NCBI GenBank assembly: GCA_910585725.1
Contig: CAJUFA010000027.1
Span: forward strand, 1-44,190
Source of the DNA: an uncultured Dorea sp.
GTDB lineage: Bacteria > Bacillota > Clostridia > Lachnospirales > Lachnospiraceae
Direction: 5' to 3'
DNA: 44,190 bases
The translations under genes and the position numbers were made by a program. Below are positions 15,678 to 24,083 of the stretch, one piece after another. Each line of letters opens with the position of its first letter. Within the stretch, counting starts at the first letter, position 1. Under the pieces are notes generated by a model that worked only from the letters and a program-made list of their open reading frames with translations, was not told where the DNA came from and searched no databases.

Positions 15678-17049
15678 GGTTACGTATATCTTTGTAGCAT
15701 TGTTTCTGGGAATGATGGGTTATATCGTGCATTTTCAGGTGGTCAAAAGCCAGGAGCTAGTCAACAGTCCTTATAATGCCAGAAAGGATTCCTATGCAGA
15801 GCAGGTGGTCAGAGGAGATATTCTGGACCGGAACGGGATGGTGCTGGCAAGAACGGTAGTTGCGGAAGATGGGACGGAAGTTCGGGAGTATCCTTATGGG
15901 AATCTGTTTGCACATGTGATCGGTTACAGTGAACACGGTACATCGGGGCTTGAATCGGTTGCGAACTTTGAACTTCTTACTTCGAATGCATTTTTCCTGG
16001 AGAAATTAAAGAATGAATTCCAGGATCAGAAGCATCACGGAGACAGTGTGGTGACGACGCTGGATCTGAATCTTCAGCAGGCTGCTTCCGACGCGCTTGG
16101 AAGTCTGAAGGGGGCGGTTGTAGTAATAGAACCGAGCACAGGAAAGATTCTGGCGATGGTTTCAAAACCGGATTTTGATCCTAATCTGGTAGATTCTAAC
16201 TGGGATCTGCTGAATTCAGACGTTAACAGCGTACTCCTGAACCGCGCGACTCAGGGGCAGTATGCGCCGGGATCTACGTTCAAGGTAGTGACGACGCTGG
16301 AATATATGCGGGAAAATCTGGAGGAATACCCTCTGTATAGTTACAATTGCAGCGGAGCCATTGAGCAGGACGGAACGACGATAAGCTGTTTTGGAGGACA
16401 TGTGCACGGACAGGTTTCCCTTGAAGATAGTTTTGCGTATTCCTGCAACGCTTCGTTCTGTAATATCGGTCTGGCGTTAGACGTACTTGGCTTCCGCAAT
16501 ACATCTAAGGAGTTGCTGTTTGATTCTAAGCTTCCCTCAGTTCTTCCTTACAGCAGCAGTAAATTTATGCTGAATGATACGGACGGGAGCGCGGCAAAGA
16601 TGATGACTGCCATGGGGCAGGGACAAACGCAGGTAAGCCCTTATCATATGGCGCTGATCACATGCGCGATCGCTAACGGCGGGATATTGATGAAGCCTTA
16701 TCTGATTGATTCTGTTACAAATTATACGGGACAGGAAGTGGATAAGAATCTGCCGAAGGAGTATAAGACGCTGATGGCTACCGACGAGGCGGCGGAATTG
16801 AAGAGATTTATGTCAGGGGTCGTGGATTATGGCACGGCGTCTGTCTTAAGCGGTCAGAGTTACACGGCGGCAGGAAAGACGGGTACGGCGGAATATAGCT
16901 CGGATAAGGAGAAGGATCATTCCTGGTTCATCGGCATGACGAATGTGGATAACCCGGAACTGGTAATCAGCGTTATTATAGAGTCGGCGGACGGCGCGGC
17001 TAAGGCCGTGAATGTGGCGAAACAGGTATTGGACAGTTATTATTATTAG
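15592..17049 (+). CDS. Class B penicillin-binding protein (transpeptidase)
   Basis: 485 residues from the ATG at 15592. A basic cytoplasmic head (about 25 residues) is followed by one membrane helix, a short dimerisation region with the conserved RGDILDRNG, and the transpeptidase domain. Active-site motifs are STFK (Ser228-Lys231), SCN (284-286) and KTGT (429-432). It crosslinks peptidoglycan and probably partners the SEDS protein encoded just upstream, whose 3' end it overlaps by 86 bases. A TTG at 15514 would add 26 basic residues; it has an AGGAAGAGG site, so the start is uncertain. Three tandem TTATTAG units follow the coding sequence, the first holding its stop. Confidence 0.91.
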   Translation: MSWKERRKADRNDKKKAKVKRIRNKEFARVTYIFVALFLGMMGYIVHFQVVKSQELVNSPYNARKDSYAEQVVRGDILDRNGMVLARTVVAEDGTEVREYPYGNLFAHVIGYSEHGTSGLESVANFELLTSNAFFLEKLKNEFQDQKHHGDSVVTTLDLNLQQAASDALGSLKGAVVVIEPSTGKILAMVSKPDFDPNLVDSNWDLLNSDVNSVLLNRATQGQYAPGSTFKVVTTLEYMRENLEEYPLYSYNCSGAIEQDGTTISCFGGHVHGQVSLEDSFAYSCNASFCNIGLALDVLGFRNTSKELLFDSKLPSVLPYSSSKFMLNDTDGSAAKMMTAMGQGQTQVSPYHMALITCAIANGGILMKPYLIDSVTNYTGQEVDKNLPKEYKTLMATDEAAELKRFMSGVVDYGTASVLSGQSYTAAGKTGTAEYSSDKEKDHSWFIGMTNVDNPELVISVIIESADGAAKAVNVAKQVLDSYYY

Positions 17050-17063
17050 TTATTAGTTATTAG
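17043..17063 (+). repeat. Triple tandem TTATTAG at the PBP stop codon
   Basis: Three perfect 7-base copies at 17043-17049, 17050-17056 and 17057-17063. The first contains the stop codon. Because the unit is seven bases long, the three TAG triplets fall in all three reading frames, so no read-through or frameshifted ribosome could pass. Confidence 0.9.
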
Positions 17064-17100
17064 AAATTTATGGAATTTTTATATACAAAAGGGGTGGAAT

Positions 17101-17424
17101 ATGAGATACTATAAGTATCTTTATCTGTCAGAGGGAATCAGAAAAAAGAGAAGGAAGATCATCCGGAAATTAAATGAGAATAAGATGCAGATGAATATCC
17201 ATGTTATAACTCTGGCTCAGAATGAGAAGAATCAACTTGAGATTTATAATTCAATGCTGTTTTTACAGCCTGATTTTCCAAATGAGAATTTTTTTGTAAT
17301 CGGCATTGCAAAAGATTATGAGGATGCGATAGAAATGGTGGAAGAAATTTCGCAGGAAGTGTATAATAAGACAAAAGGAGCAGACATTCGTTCCTATATA
17401 TTAAAGAGAGAACAGGAAGAGTAA
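17101..17424 (+). CDS. Conserved hypothetical protein, 107 residues
   Basis: I do not recognise a named family. The N-terminus is basic (about residues 1-30, many Lys/Arg), followed by a compact alternating pattern (MNIHVITLAQNEKNQLEIYN..., FFVIGIAKDYEDAIEMVEEI) suggestive of a small alpha/beta fold. No signal peptide or membrane helix is visible. The ATG at 17101 follows AGGGGTGG. It sits one base before the DUF2953 gene, so the two are almost certainly co-translated; that, with the YtfI/YtfJ-like genes downstream, is the only functional hint. Confidence 0.82.
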   Translation: MRYYKYLYLSEGIRKKRRKIIRKLNENKMQMNIHVITLAQNEKNQLEIYNSMLFLQPDFPNENFFVIGIAKDYEDAIEMVEEISQEVYNKTKGADIRSYILKREQEE

Positions 17425-17425
17425 T

Positions 17426-18670
17426 ATGTTACATATTCTATTGTTTATCTTGAAGATCATAGGGATTATAATTGCGGCGATACTGGGGATACTTGTATTG
17501 CTGGTTTGTGTTGTTCTATTTGTCCCCGGCAGATATGATATAGAGGCGTCCTGTGACGGTTCTTTCTCAGGAATCCGGGCGGCGGCAAGGTTGACATGGT
17601 TTTTGAACCTGGTCAGACTGAATGTGTGTTATGAAGAGAAGGAACTTACCTGGGGACTTCGTATTGCATGGAAAAACAGACAAAGCGGGCAGGAAGATAA
17701 GAAAAAGATAAAAAAAGAGGTGGAAACGTATGACGAAGAAATGGGAAAATTATGGGAAGATCTTGAAAAAGGCGTGGAAGAAGCCGAAAAACATGAAAAA
17801 GTTGTGGAGACTTCGAAAGAAACCGAGAAGAATAAGCAGATTGCTGAGGAAACCGGTAAAGACAAAAGGGTGGAGCAGATTTCTGAAAAAACCGGGGAAA
17901 AGTCTTCTGAGGACAGGAAAGAAGTCAAAGGCATTGAAAAGCTTCCGGAAAGCGGAGAATTTCTGGAAGAAGCAGAAACCGGCGCTGATAAGGACCTGGA
18001 AGAAGCAGAAACCGGCGTTTGTGAGGATCTGGAAGAGACAAAAGCCGGCGCTGATAAGGACCTGGAAGAAGCAGAAACCGGCGTTTGTAAGGACCTGGAA
18101 GAAGCAGAAGCCGGCGTTGACAAAGGGATGGCAGAAGATGAGCAAGGCGGCGAAAAAAGGTGGAAGCGTATATGGCGGAAGATTGCAGACGGCTGCCAGA
18201 AAATTATCCGGAAAATAACAGGTCTATACAGGAAGATAACCGAGATACCCGGAAAGATAGGAGAGATTTATCAAAGATTCTCTGACCGAATCAAGATGTT
18301 ATCTGAGAAAAAGAATAAAATCATAGACTTTATAACAGATGAGGTTCATAAGAAGGCTTTTGTAAAAGTCAAGGATGAAGGATTATATCTGCTTAAAAGG
18401 CTGAAGCCGAAAAAGTTTCTGGCTAAAATTCATTTTGGCTTTGAAGACCCGTGTATAACCGGAAAATTGCTGGCGGGTTTTAGTATGGCTTATCCGTTTC
18501 TGGGAAAAAATGTGGACGTCAGTCCTGATTTTGAGCGGCAGGTGCTGGAAGGAAACTTAAAGATTGTCGGAAGAATTCGTGTCAGTTATTTTGCAAGATT
18601 ATTGTGGAAGCTTATCTGGTGTAAAGAAGTGCGTATGACATATAAGCATGTGAGAAATTTTGAATTATAA
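17426..18670 (+). CDS. DUF2953 (YtfI-like) protein with an 11-residue repeat insertion
   Basis: 414 residues. One N-terminal membrane helix (about 4-30) leads into RYDIEASCDGSFSG and the beta-rich start of DUF2953. A long charged insertion (about residues 85-245) contains five 11-residue repeats of the form LEEAETGxxKD (residues 180-234). The C-terminal part, with GFEDPCITGKLLAGFSM and a terminal beta region, completes the DUF2953 domain. In Bacillus subtilis the DUF2953 gene ytfI is next to ytfJ (gerW), and here too GerW follows, so a shared sporulation role is likely. The ATG at 17426 sits just after the previous stop. The repeat makes length variation between strains likely. Confidence 0.85.
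   Translation: MLHILLFILKIIGIIIAAILGILVLLVCVVLFVPGRYDIEASCDGSFSGIRAAARLTWFLNLVRLNVCYEEKELTWGLRIAWKNRQSGQEDKKKIKKEVETYDEEMGKLWEDLEKGVEEAEKHEKVVETSKETEKNKQIAEETGKDKRVEQISEKTGEKSSEDRKEVKGIEKLPESGEFLEEAETGADKDLEEAETGVCEDLEETKAGADKDLEEAETGVCKDLEEAEAGVDKGMAEDEQGGEKRWKRIWRKIADGCQKIIRKITGLYRKITEIPGKIGEIYQRFSDRIKMLSEKKNKIIDFITDEVHKKAFVKVKDEGLYLLKRLKPKKFLAKIHFGFEDPCITGKLLAGFSMAYPFLGKNVDVSPDFERQVLEGNLKIVGRIRVSYFARLLWKLIWCKEVRMTYKHVRNFEL
17963..18127 (+). repeat. Five 33-bp tandem repeats inside the DUF2953 gene
   Basis: Five in-frame 33-base units coding LEEAETGADKD, LEEAETGVCED, LEETKAGADKD, LEEAETGVCKD and LEEAEAGVDKG. Units 1-2 and 3-4 form a higher-order 66-base pair, pointing to stepwise duplication. 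Eleven residues equal three helical turns, so the product is probably an extended hendecad helix. Confidence 0.9.
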
Positions 18671-18709
18671 ATATAAATATACTTTTGGGAATTATTAGGA
18701 GGGTTAAGT

Positions 18710-19108
18710 ATGTCAGAGAATCAGTTTAAAGGGACAGTGGAGGCTTTGTTTCACGGGATGGACGGTGTGATCTCATCAAAGACGGTGGTAGGAGAGGCAA
18801 TTCATATCGGCGATACGATTATCCTTCCGCTGGTCGACGTATCCTTTGCGGTGGGCGCGGGAGCATTCAACGGAGACAAGAAGGAGAAGGGCGCAGGGGG
18901 GCTTGGCGGTAAGATAACTCCAAGCGCTGTACTTGTGATTCAAAACGGACACACGAAACTTGTGAATGTGAAGAATCAGGATACCATGACGAAAATTCTT
19001 GATATGGTGCCGGATGTAATCGATCGTTTCGGTTCTAAGAAAGAGGAGAAAATGACGGAAGAGGATGTGATGGACATTCTGGATTCTGTAGAGAATGAAG
19101 AGAAATAA
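18710..19108 (+). CDS. gerW: GerW (YtfJ) family sporulation protein
   Basis: 132 residues. The family pattern is clear: an N-terminal helix, VVGEAIHIGDTIILPLVDVSF, a Gly/Ala-rich stretch (GAGAFNGDKKEKGAGGLGGK) and ITPSAVLVIQNGHTKLVNV. GerW of Bacillus is a spore coat-associated protein needed for efficient germination. Here the C-terminus carries an extra acidic helix (about 105-132). The ATG at 18710 follows AGGAGGG. Upstream lies the DUF2953 gene, as in the ytfI-ytfJ pair of Bacillus. Confidence 0.93.
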   Translation: MSENQFKGTVEALFHGMDGVISSKTVVGEAIHIGDTIILPLVDVSFAVGAGAFNGDKKEKGAGGLGGKITPSAVLVIQNGHTKLVNVKNQDTMTKILDMVPDVIDRFGSKKEEKMTEEDVMDILDSVENEEK

Positions 19109-19176
19109 CAGAAATAAACGTCATTTTTCGGGAGCGGACGCATATGATATAGAAAACCTGTGCAAAGGTGAGGAAT

Positions 19177-19314
19177 ATGAAGCGTGTGGCAGGGTTCGCC
19201 TTGTTCTGTGTGGCGATAGGTATGGTTATTGCACTGGTCCTTCCGAACATGTTTGTGGAAGTGTTATGTATCATGTTATGTGTGCTGATGGGATACAATT
19301 TGTTTTTTTGTTAA
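19177..19314 (+). CDS. Small membrane protein, 45 residues
   Basis: An ATG at 19177 behind AAAGGTGAGGA opens a 45-codon frame ending in TAA at 19312-19314. The product (beginning MKRVAGFALFCVAIG) is almost entirely hydrophobic, with two likely membrane helices around a PNMF turn and a C-terminal YNLFFC. Short proteins with this MKRVAGFALF-type start and YNL-type end are a recurrent feature of Clostridia as far as I recall, but their function is unknown. It lies between gerW and rpmB; the rpmB promoter begins 17 bases after its stop. A different-frame reading of 77 residues covers the same place and lacks a ribosome site. Confidence 0.72.
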   Translation: MKRVAGFALFCVAIGMVIALVLPNMFVEVLCIMLCVLMGYNLFFC

Positions 19315-19331
19315 GAATTGTCAAATAGTAC

Positions 19332-19360
19332 TTGCAATTCTTAATTGTATCTGTTAGAAT
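19332..19360 (+). promoter_or_regulatory. SigA-type promoter of rpmB
   Basis: TTGCAA (19332-19337), 17-base spacer, TAGAAT (19355-19360), with a TGT extended -10. It lies about 55 bases before the L28 start. Confidence 0.78.
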
Positions 19361-19416
19361 ATCAGTGTTGTGAGTCTGTGGGACAGACTATATATGGAGC
19401 GTTAGGAGGTGCAGTC

Positions 19417-19605
19417 ATGGCAAAATGTGCTATTTGTGAAAAGGGTGCTCACTTTGGTAATCACGTAAGCCACTCTCATAGAAAGACACCGAAGATGTGG
19501 AAATCAAATGTAAAATCCGTTCGTGTGAAGACAGAAAATGGTGGAACAAAGAAGATGTATGTTTGTACTTCTTGTTTAAAGTCAGGAAAAGTCGAGCGTG
19601 CATAA
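19417..19605 (+). CDS. rpmB: 50S ribosomal protein L28 (zinc-binding form)
   Basis: 62 residues starting MAKCAICEKG, with HFGNHVSHSHRKTPKMW and a basic C-terminus. The two CxxC pairs (CAIC near the start, CTSC near the end) mark the zinc-binding C+ paralogue type, in contrast to the C- type induced by zinc starvation. The ATG at 19417 has GGAGGTG upstream; an earlier in-frame ATG at 19345 lies in the promoter region and is rejected. A strong terminator follows. Confidence 0.97.
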   Translation: MAKCAICEKGAHFGNHVSHSHRKTPKMWKSNVKSVRVKTENGGTKKMYVCTSCLKSGKVERA

Positions 19606-19619
19606 GGGAAGTGACAGTT

Positions 19620-19653
19620 AAACTCAGATTTCACTTGAAATCTGAGTTTTTGT
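19620..19653 (+). terminator. Terminator of rpmB
   Basis: AAACTCAGATTTC (19620-19632) and GAAATCTGAGTTT (19637-19649) form a perfect 13-bp stem with a four-base loop, followed by T residues. The downstream promoter starts inside the T-tract. Confidence 0.92.
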
Positions 19654-19681
19654 TGTAATATAGGGAAAAAAAGTGTATAAT
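19653..19681 (+). promoter_or_regulatory. SigA-type promoter of the Asp23/DhaL operon
   Basis: TTGTAA (19653-19658), 17-base spacer, perfect TATAAT (19676-19681). The start codon of the Asp23-family gene is 57 bases further on. Confidence 0.75.
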
Positions 19682-19737
19682 ATTTTTATTATTAAGGATT
19701 AATAGATTGTAGAATGGAATGATAGGAGGCATCGGGT

Positions 19738-20097
19738 ATGAAAGGATGTATGAGCACGGATTTTGGTATTGTCACGATTGATTCGGAAGTTATCGCAAAA
19801 TATGCGGGAACCGTAGCGGTGGAATGTTTTGGAATTGTAGGGATGGCCGCGGTTAATATGAAGGACGGACTGGTTCATCTGCTTAAGAAAGAGAGTTTAA
19901 CCAAGGGAATCAAAGTAGCGATATCGGATGAGAATCATATCAGTATTAGCTTTCATATTGTTGTCGCGTATGGCGTAAGCATTTCAGCCGTTACGGAGAA
20001 TCTGATCAGTAATGTCAAGTACAGGGTAGAAGAATTTTCAGGAATGCCGGTAGATAAGATTAATATTTATATTGAAGGTGTCAGAGTCATCGATTAA
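19738..20097 (+). CDS. Asp23/Gls24 family envelope stress response protein (YloU-like)
   Basis: 119 residues of a single Asp23 domain: an N-terminal GIVTIDSEVIAKYAGTVAVECFGIVGMA, a central beta strand HISISFHIVVAYGVSI and the end VDKINIYIEGVRVID, all typical. Family members are small membrane-associated or cytoplasmic proteins linked to envelope stress. It is the yloU equivalent in the conserved rpmB-yloU-yloV order. The ATG at 19738 follows GGAGG. It precedes the DhaL-domain gene by 20 bases. Confidence 0.93.
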   Translation: MKGCMSTDFGIVTIDSEVIAKYAGTVAVECFGIVGMAAVNMKDGLVHLLKKESLTKGIKVAISDENHISISFHIVVAYGVSISAVTENLISNVKYRVEEFSGMPVDKINIYIEGVRVID

Positions 20098-20117
20098 GTT
20101 AAGGAGGAACGTAAGAA

Positions 20118-21815
20118 GTGGCTACGAAAATTATAAGTGTGGATATGCTTGCAAAGATGTTTCTGGCAGGTGCGCAGAATATTGAGGCAAAGAAAGAATA
20201 TATTAATGAATTGAATGTATTTCCGGTGCCGGACGGCGATACGGGAACGAATATGTCGCTTACGATCATGGCGGCGGCTAAGGAAGTGACTGCTCTTGGG
20301 GAGACGGATATCAAGGATCTGGCAAAGGCGATCTCATCCGGATCTCTGAGGGGCGCCAGAGGAAATTCAGGTGTAATCCTGTCGCAGCTTCTGCGGGGAT
20401 TTACCAAATCTATCCGCGAAGAGAGGCAGATCGATGTCCGGGGACTTGCAGCGGCCTGCGCAAGGGCAAGAGATACGGCATATAAAGCAGTCATGAAGCC
20501 GAAAGAAGGTACGATCCTTACGGTTGCCAGCGGGATTGCGGAAAAGGCCGCGGAGATGGCGGAGGAGACGGATGATCTGGAGGTATTCCTTCCGGCCGTA
20601 ATCGAACATGCCGAGGCGGTTCTTCTTAAGACGCCGGAGATGCTTCCGGTATTGAAGGAAGCCGGAGTAGTGGATTCCGGCGGACAGGGATTACTAGAGG
20701 TGATTAAGGGCGCTTACGATGCGTTCCTTGGAAAAGAGATTGATTACAGCGCTATCGCCCCGGGAACAGGAACGAAAGTTACGAAGGTCACCGCGCAGGA
20801 TACGGCGGAGATTAAGTTCGGATATTGTACGGAGTTTATCATTCTGACAGAGAAGGAATTCTCGGATACAGACGAGAGAGAGTTTAAGGAATATCTTTCT
20901 TCTATCGGAGATTCTATCGTATGCGTGGCGGACGACGATGTAGTAAAGGTTCATGTGCATACCAATGATCCGGGGCTTGCGATTCAGAGAGCATTAACAT
21001 TCGGGCAATTGTCGCGGATGAAGATTGATAATATGCGTGAAGAGCATCAGGAGAAGCTGATTAAAGACGCCGAGAAGCTGGCGGCCGACGAGGCGGCAAA
21101 GGAAGCGGAACTTAAGGCTAAGAAGCAGGCGGCCAAGAAGCCGGGAGAGCCAAGAAAGCCGATGGGATTTATTGCAGTGTCTATCGGGGAAGGAATGAAT
21201 GATATTTTCAAAGAACTGGGAGTCGATCATATCATTGAAGGCGGACAGACGATGAATCCGAGTACGGAAGATATGCTGAATGCCATCGACCAGGTGAATG
21301 CAGACTGTGTATTTATCCTTCCGAATAATAAGAATATAGTCCTCGCTGCGAATCAGGCGAAGGCGTTGGTAGAGGATAAGGAGATCGTAGTTGTTCCTAC
21401 GAAGACTGTTCCACAGGGAATCACCGCAGTCATCAGCTTTATGCCGGATGCGGACGTCAGAGAGAACGAAGAGGCGATGCTTGAAGGAATCCGCAACGTG
21501 AAGTCCGGTCAGGTAACCTATGCGGTCAGAGATACCCACATTGACGATAAAGAGATTCATGAAGGCGATATCATGGGAATCGGCGACGCAGGAATCATGG
21601 CGGTGGGAAGAAGTGTGGAAGAGACTACGAAAGAACTATTGTCGCAGCTTGTAGATGAGGATTCTGAGTTAATCAGCCTGTATTACGGTGAAGAGGTTAA
21701 AGAAGAGGACGCCGAGAGGTTTATTGCAGAGATAGGCGAAATCTATCCGGATGTGGACGTGGACGCTCATTACGGCGGACAGCCGATCTATTATTATGTA
21801 CTAGCGGTAGAATAG
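20118..21815 (+). CDS. DAK2/DhaL domain protein, fatty acid kinase FakA-like (YloV)
   Basis: 565 residues. The N-terminal DhaL ATP-binding domain has PVPDGDTGTNMSLT (36-49, with Asp39, Asp41 as Mg2+ ligands) and the glycine-rich GSLRGARGNSGVILSQLLRGF (73-93). A middle domain follows (about 200-330), then a Lys/Ala-rich linker and a C-terminal DegV-like domain (about 340-565). FakA phosphorylates fatty acids bound to a FakB (DegV) partner; no separate fakB is seen here. The GTG at 20118 has AAGGAGG upstream. Its terminator lies at 21873. I am sure of the family, less so of the substrate. Confidence 0.9.
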   Translation: MATKIISVDMLAKMFLAGAQNIEAKKEYINELNVFPVPDGDTGTNMSLTIMAAAKEVTALGETDIKDLAKAISSGSLRGARGNSGVILSQLLRGFTKSIREERQIDVRGLAAACARARDTAYKAVMKPKEGTILTVASGIAEKAAEMAEETDDLEVFLPAVIEHAEAVLLKTPEMLPVLKEAGVVDSGGQGLLEVIKGAYDAFLGKEIDYSAIAPGTGTKVTKVTAQDTAEIKFGYCTEFIILTEKEFSDTDEREFKEYLSSIGDSIVCVADDDVVKVHVHTNDPGLAIQRALTFGQLSRMKIDNMREEHQEKLIKDAEKLAADEAAKEAELKAKKQAAKKPGEPRKPMGFIAVSIGEGMNDIFKELGVDHIIEGGQTMNPSTEDMLNAIDQVNADCVFILPNNKNIVLAANQAKALVEDKEIVVVPTKTVPQGITAVISFMPDADVRENEEAMLEGIRNVKSGQVTYAVRDTHIDDKEIHEGDIMGIGDAGIMAVGRSVEETTKELLSQLVDEDSELISLYYGEEVKEEDAERFIAEIGEIYPDVDVDAHYGGQPIYYYVLAVE

Positions 21816-21872
21816 AGGTGTATTCGGCGTGTCGGAAGCGTTCCGCCGGAAGTGCTGAGGAAATATAACTAT

Positions 21873-21922
21873 AATGCCAGATATCTGTCTGAGAGACAGA
21901 TTCTGGCATTCTGTCTGTTTTT
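21873..21922 (+). terminator. Terminator of the DhaL-protein operon
   Basis: AATGCCAG (21873-21880) pairs with CTGGCATT (21903-21910), and an inner CTGTCT/AGACAG pair extends the hairpin. A short T-run ends at 21922. Confidence 0.85.
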
Positions 21923-21962
21923 GGTAAGTGTAAAAGAATGAAAAAGGTTTGTTGAGGTAATC

Positions 21963-23993
21963 ATGATAGAGAAGACAAGTATCAAAGAATTGAAAGGAAT
22001 CGGAGAGAAGACTCAGAGATTATTCGAAAAGGTCGGAGTCAGTACGGTGGGCGATCTGATCCGGTACTATCCAAGAGGCTATGACGTCTATGAGGATCCG
22101 GTACCTGTCAGCGAAGTGGAAGAGGGTCGGACGCAGACGGTCAGCGGGGCGATTTACGGAAGAGTCCAGGTATCAGGAAGTACAAAGATGCAGGTGACAA
22201 CGCTGTACGTGAAGGATCTGACGGGGACTCTGAAAGCCATCTGGTTTCGCATGCCTTTTCTTCGCAGTACTTTTGCAAAGGGCGGCGCGGTCACGCTTCG
22301 GGGAAGAGTGGTCCGAAGAAAAGACGGGCTTGTGATGGAGCATCCGGAGATATTCTATCCTGTTGCTAAGTATGAGGAGAAACTGAATACATTGCAGCCG
22401 CTCTATGGCCTGACGGCCGGACTTACGAATAATGCCGTGGCAAAGGCGGTGCGTCAGGCATTGGACGGAATGGATCTGGCGTCCGAGAAACTGCCGAAAG
22501 AGATCAGGATGCGTTATGGACTGGCGGAATATAATTATGCGGTCCGGGGGATTCATTTTCCAGAGGATAAGGAAGTATTCTATCATGCCAGAGAGCGGCT
22601 GGTATTTGAAGAATTTTTGACCTTCATCTTGTCGATACGGAAGCTTAAGGACAAGAATGAGAAGTTTGCGAATGAGTATGTGATGGAAAAGAAGGCGGAA
22701 ACAGACACTTTTCTGCGGGGACTTCCGTATCAGCTTACGGACGCGCAGCAGAAAGTATGGCGGGAGATCAGCTTTGATATGGCGGGAGATACGGTGATGT
22801 CGAGGCTTATACAGGGCGACGTAGGTTCCGGGAAGACGATTGTGGCGGTATTGGCGCTGATGAACACGGCGTTAAATGGCTATCAGGGGGCTATGATGGC
22901 GCCGACAGAGGTTCTGGCAAGACAGCATTACGAATCCATTACCCGGCTGTTCGAGACTTATGATATCAAGATCAAGGTGGAGCTTTTAACTGGTTCTATG
23001 ACGACGAAGGAGAAGAGAAGGGCCTATGACAGGATTGAGTGCGGTTACGCACGGATCATCATAGGAACGCACGCACTGATCCAGGGCGGGGTGAACTACG
23101 ATTGTCTGGCGCTTGTGGTAACGGACGAACAACACCGGTTCGGCGTAAAGCAGAGAGAGGCTTTTGCCAAAAAGGGAAGCGTGCCGCATGTGCTGGTCAT
23201 GAGCGCGACGCCGATACCGAGGACTTTGGCGATTATTCTGTACGGGGATCTGGACATCTCCGTGATCGACGAGCTTCCGGCTAACCGTCTGCCGATTAAG
23301 AACTGCGTGGTAGACACCGGATATAGGAAGACGGCGTATACATTTATGAAAAAACAGATTGCCGAAGGGCGTCAGTGTTATGTGATCTGTCCTATGGTGG
23401 AGGAGAGTGAGACCATGGAGGCGGAGAACGTGACGGATTACGCCTCCATGCTTCAGGAGGAGCTGGGCGATAGAATAGCGGTGTCATATCTCCACGGAAA
23501 GATGAGGCAGACGGAGAAGGATGATATCATGGAGCGTTTCGGAAGAAACGAGATACAGGTCCTGGTCTCCACTACGGTGATCGAAGTGGGGATAGACGTA
23601 CCCAACGCGACGGTTATGATGGTGGAGAATTCCGAGCGCTTCGGGCTGGCTCAGCTTCATCAGCTCAGGGGAAGAGTCGGCAGAGGACGGTATCAGTCTT
23701 ATTGTATCTTCATGAGCAGTTCTAAATCAAAAGAAACGAAAGAGAGGCTGGATATCTTGAATAAAACAAACGACGGATTCAAGATCGCCAGTGAAGACCT
23801 GAGGCTTCGCGGACCTGGGGATCTATTTGGTATCCGTCAGAGCGGTCTGATGGACTTTAAACTTGGGGATGTGTATCAGGACGCGAAGATTCTCCAGGTG
23901 GCAAATGAGGCTGCAGACGATCTTTTAAATTCAGAAAATGACTGGATGAAGAATCTTCCAGATTATGAAGGAACTTCTAGTGTAATAATTTAA
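21963..23993 (+). CDS. recG: ATP-dependent DNA helicase RecG
   Basis: 676 residues, normal RecG length. The wedge/OB domain fills about residues 1-230. The helicase core has Walker A GDVGSGKT (285-292), DEQH as motif II (388-391), VMSATPIPRTLA as motif III and the QLRGRVGRG motif VI. RecG unwinds stalled forks and branched recombination intermediates. The ATG at 21963 follows TTGAGGTAATC. It is downstream of the yloV homologue as in many Firmicutes. Confidence 0.97.
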   Translation: MIEKTSIKELKGIGEKTQRLFEKVGVSTVGDLIRYYPRGYDVYEDPVPVSEVEEGRTQTVSGAIYGRVQVSGSTKMQVTTLYVKDLTGTLKAIWFRMPFLRSTFAKGGAVTLRGRVVRRKDGLVMEHPEIFYPVAKYEEKLNTLQPLYGLTAGLTNNAVAKAVRQALDGMDLASEKLPKEIRMRYGLAEYNYAVRGIHFPEDKEVFYHARERLVFEEFLTFILSIRKLKDKNEKFANEYVMEKKAETDTFLRGLPYQLTDAQQKVWREISFDMAGDTVMSRLIQGDVGSGKTIVAVLALMNTALNGYQGAMMAPTEVLARQHYESITRLFETYDIKIKVELLTGSMTTKEKRRAYDRIECGYARIIIGTHALIQGGVNYDCLALVVTDEQHRFGVKQREAFAKKGSVPHVLVMSATPIPRTLAIILYGDLDISVIDELPANRLPIKNCVVDTGYRKTAYTFMKKQIAEGRQCYVICPMVEESETMEAENVTDYASMLQEELGDRIAVSYLHGKMRQTEKDDIMERFGRNEIQVLVSTTVIEVGIDVPNATVMMVENSERFGLAQLHQLRGRVGRGRYQSYCIFMSSSKSKETKERLDILNKTNDGFKIASEDLRLRGPGDLFGIRQSGLMDFKLGDVYQDAKILQVANEAADDLLNSENDWMKNLPDYEGTSSVII

Positions 23994-24012
23994 ATCCTCC
24001 ATATACTATCGG

Positions 24013-24067
24013 TGTAACAAAAATAAATGTTACAAAGATACAAAATCAAAAAAGTTACAAGTTACAA
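24013..24067 (+). repeat. Inverted and tandem GTTACA motifs upstream of the SASP gene
   Basis: TGTAACA (24013-24019) and TGTTACA (24028-24034) form a perfect inverted repeat; GTTACAA then occurs twice in tandem (24054-24060 and 24061-24067) directly before the ribosome site. This may be a binding site for a sporulation regulator or a leader structure. A TATACTA (24002-24008) resembles a late-sporulation -10, but I find no matching -35. Confidence 0.45.
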
Positions 24068-24083
24068 AAAGGAGGAGATAACT

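Noticed and set aside
17730..18218. A Lys/Trp-rich 162-codon frame inside the DUF2953 gene
   Set aside because: It exists only because the 33-bp repeat has no stop in this frame; the DUF2953 frame has the membrane helix, family motifs and better start.
19095..19328. A 77-codon frame between gerW and rpmB
   Set aside because: No ribosome site and no membrane or domain pattern; the overlapping 45-codon frame at 19177 has both.
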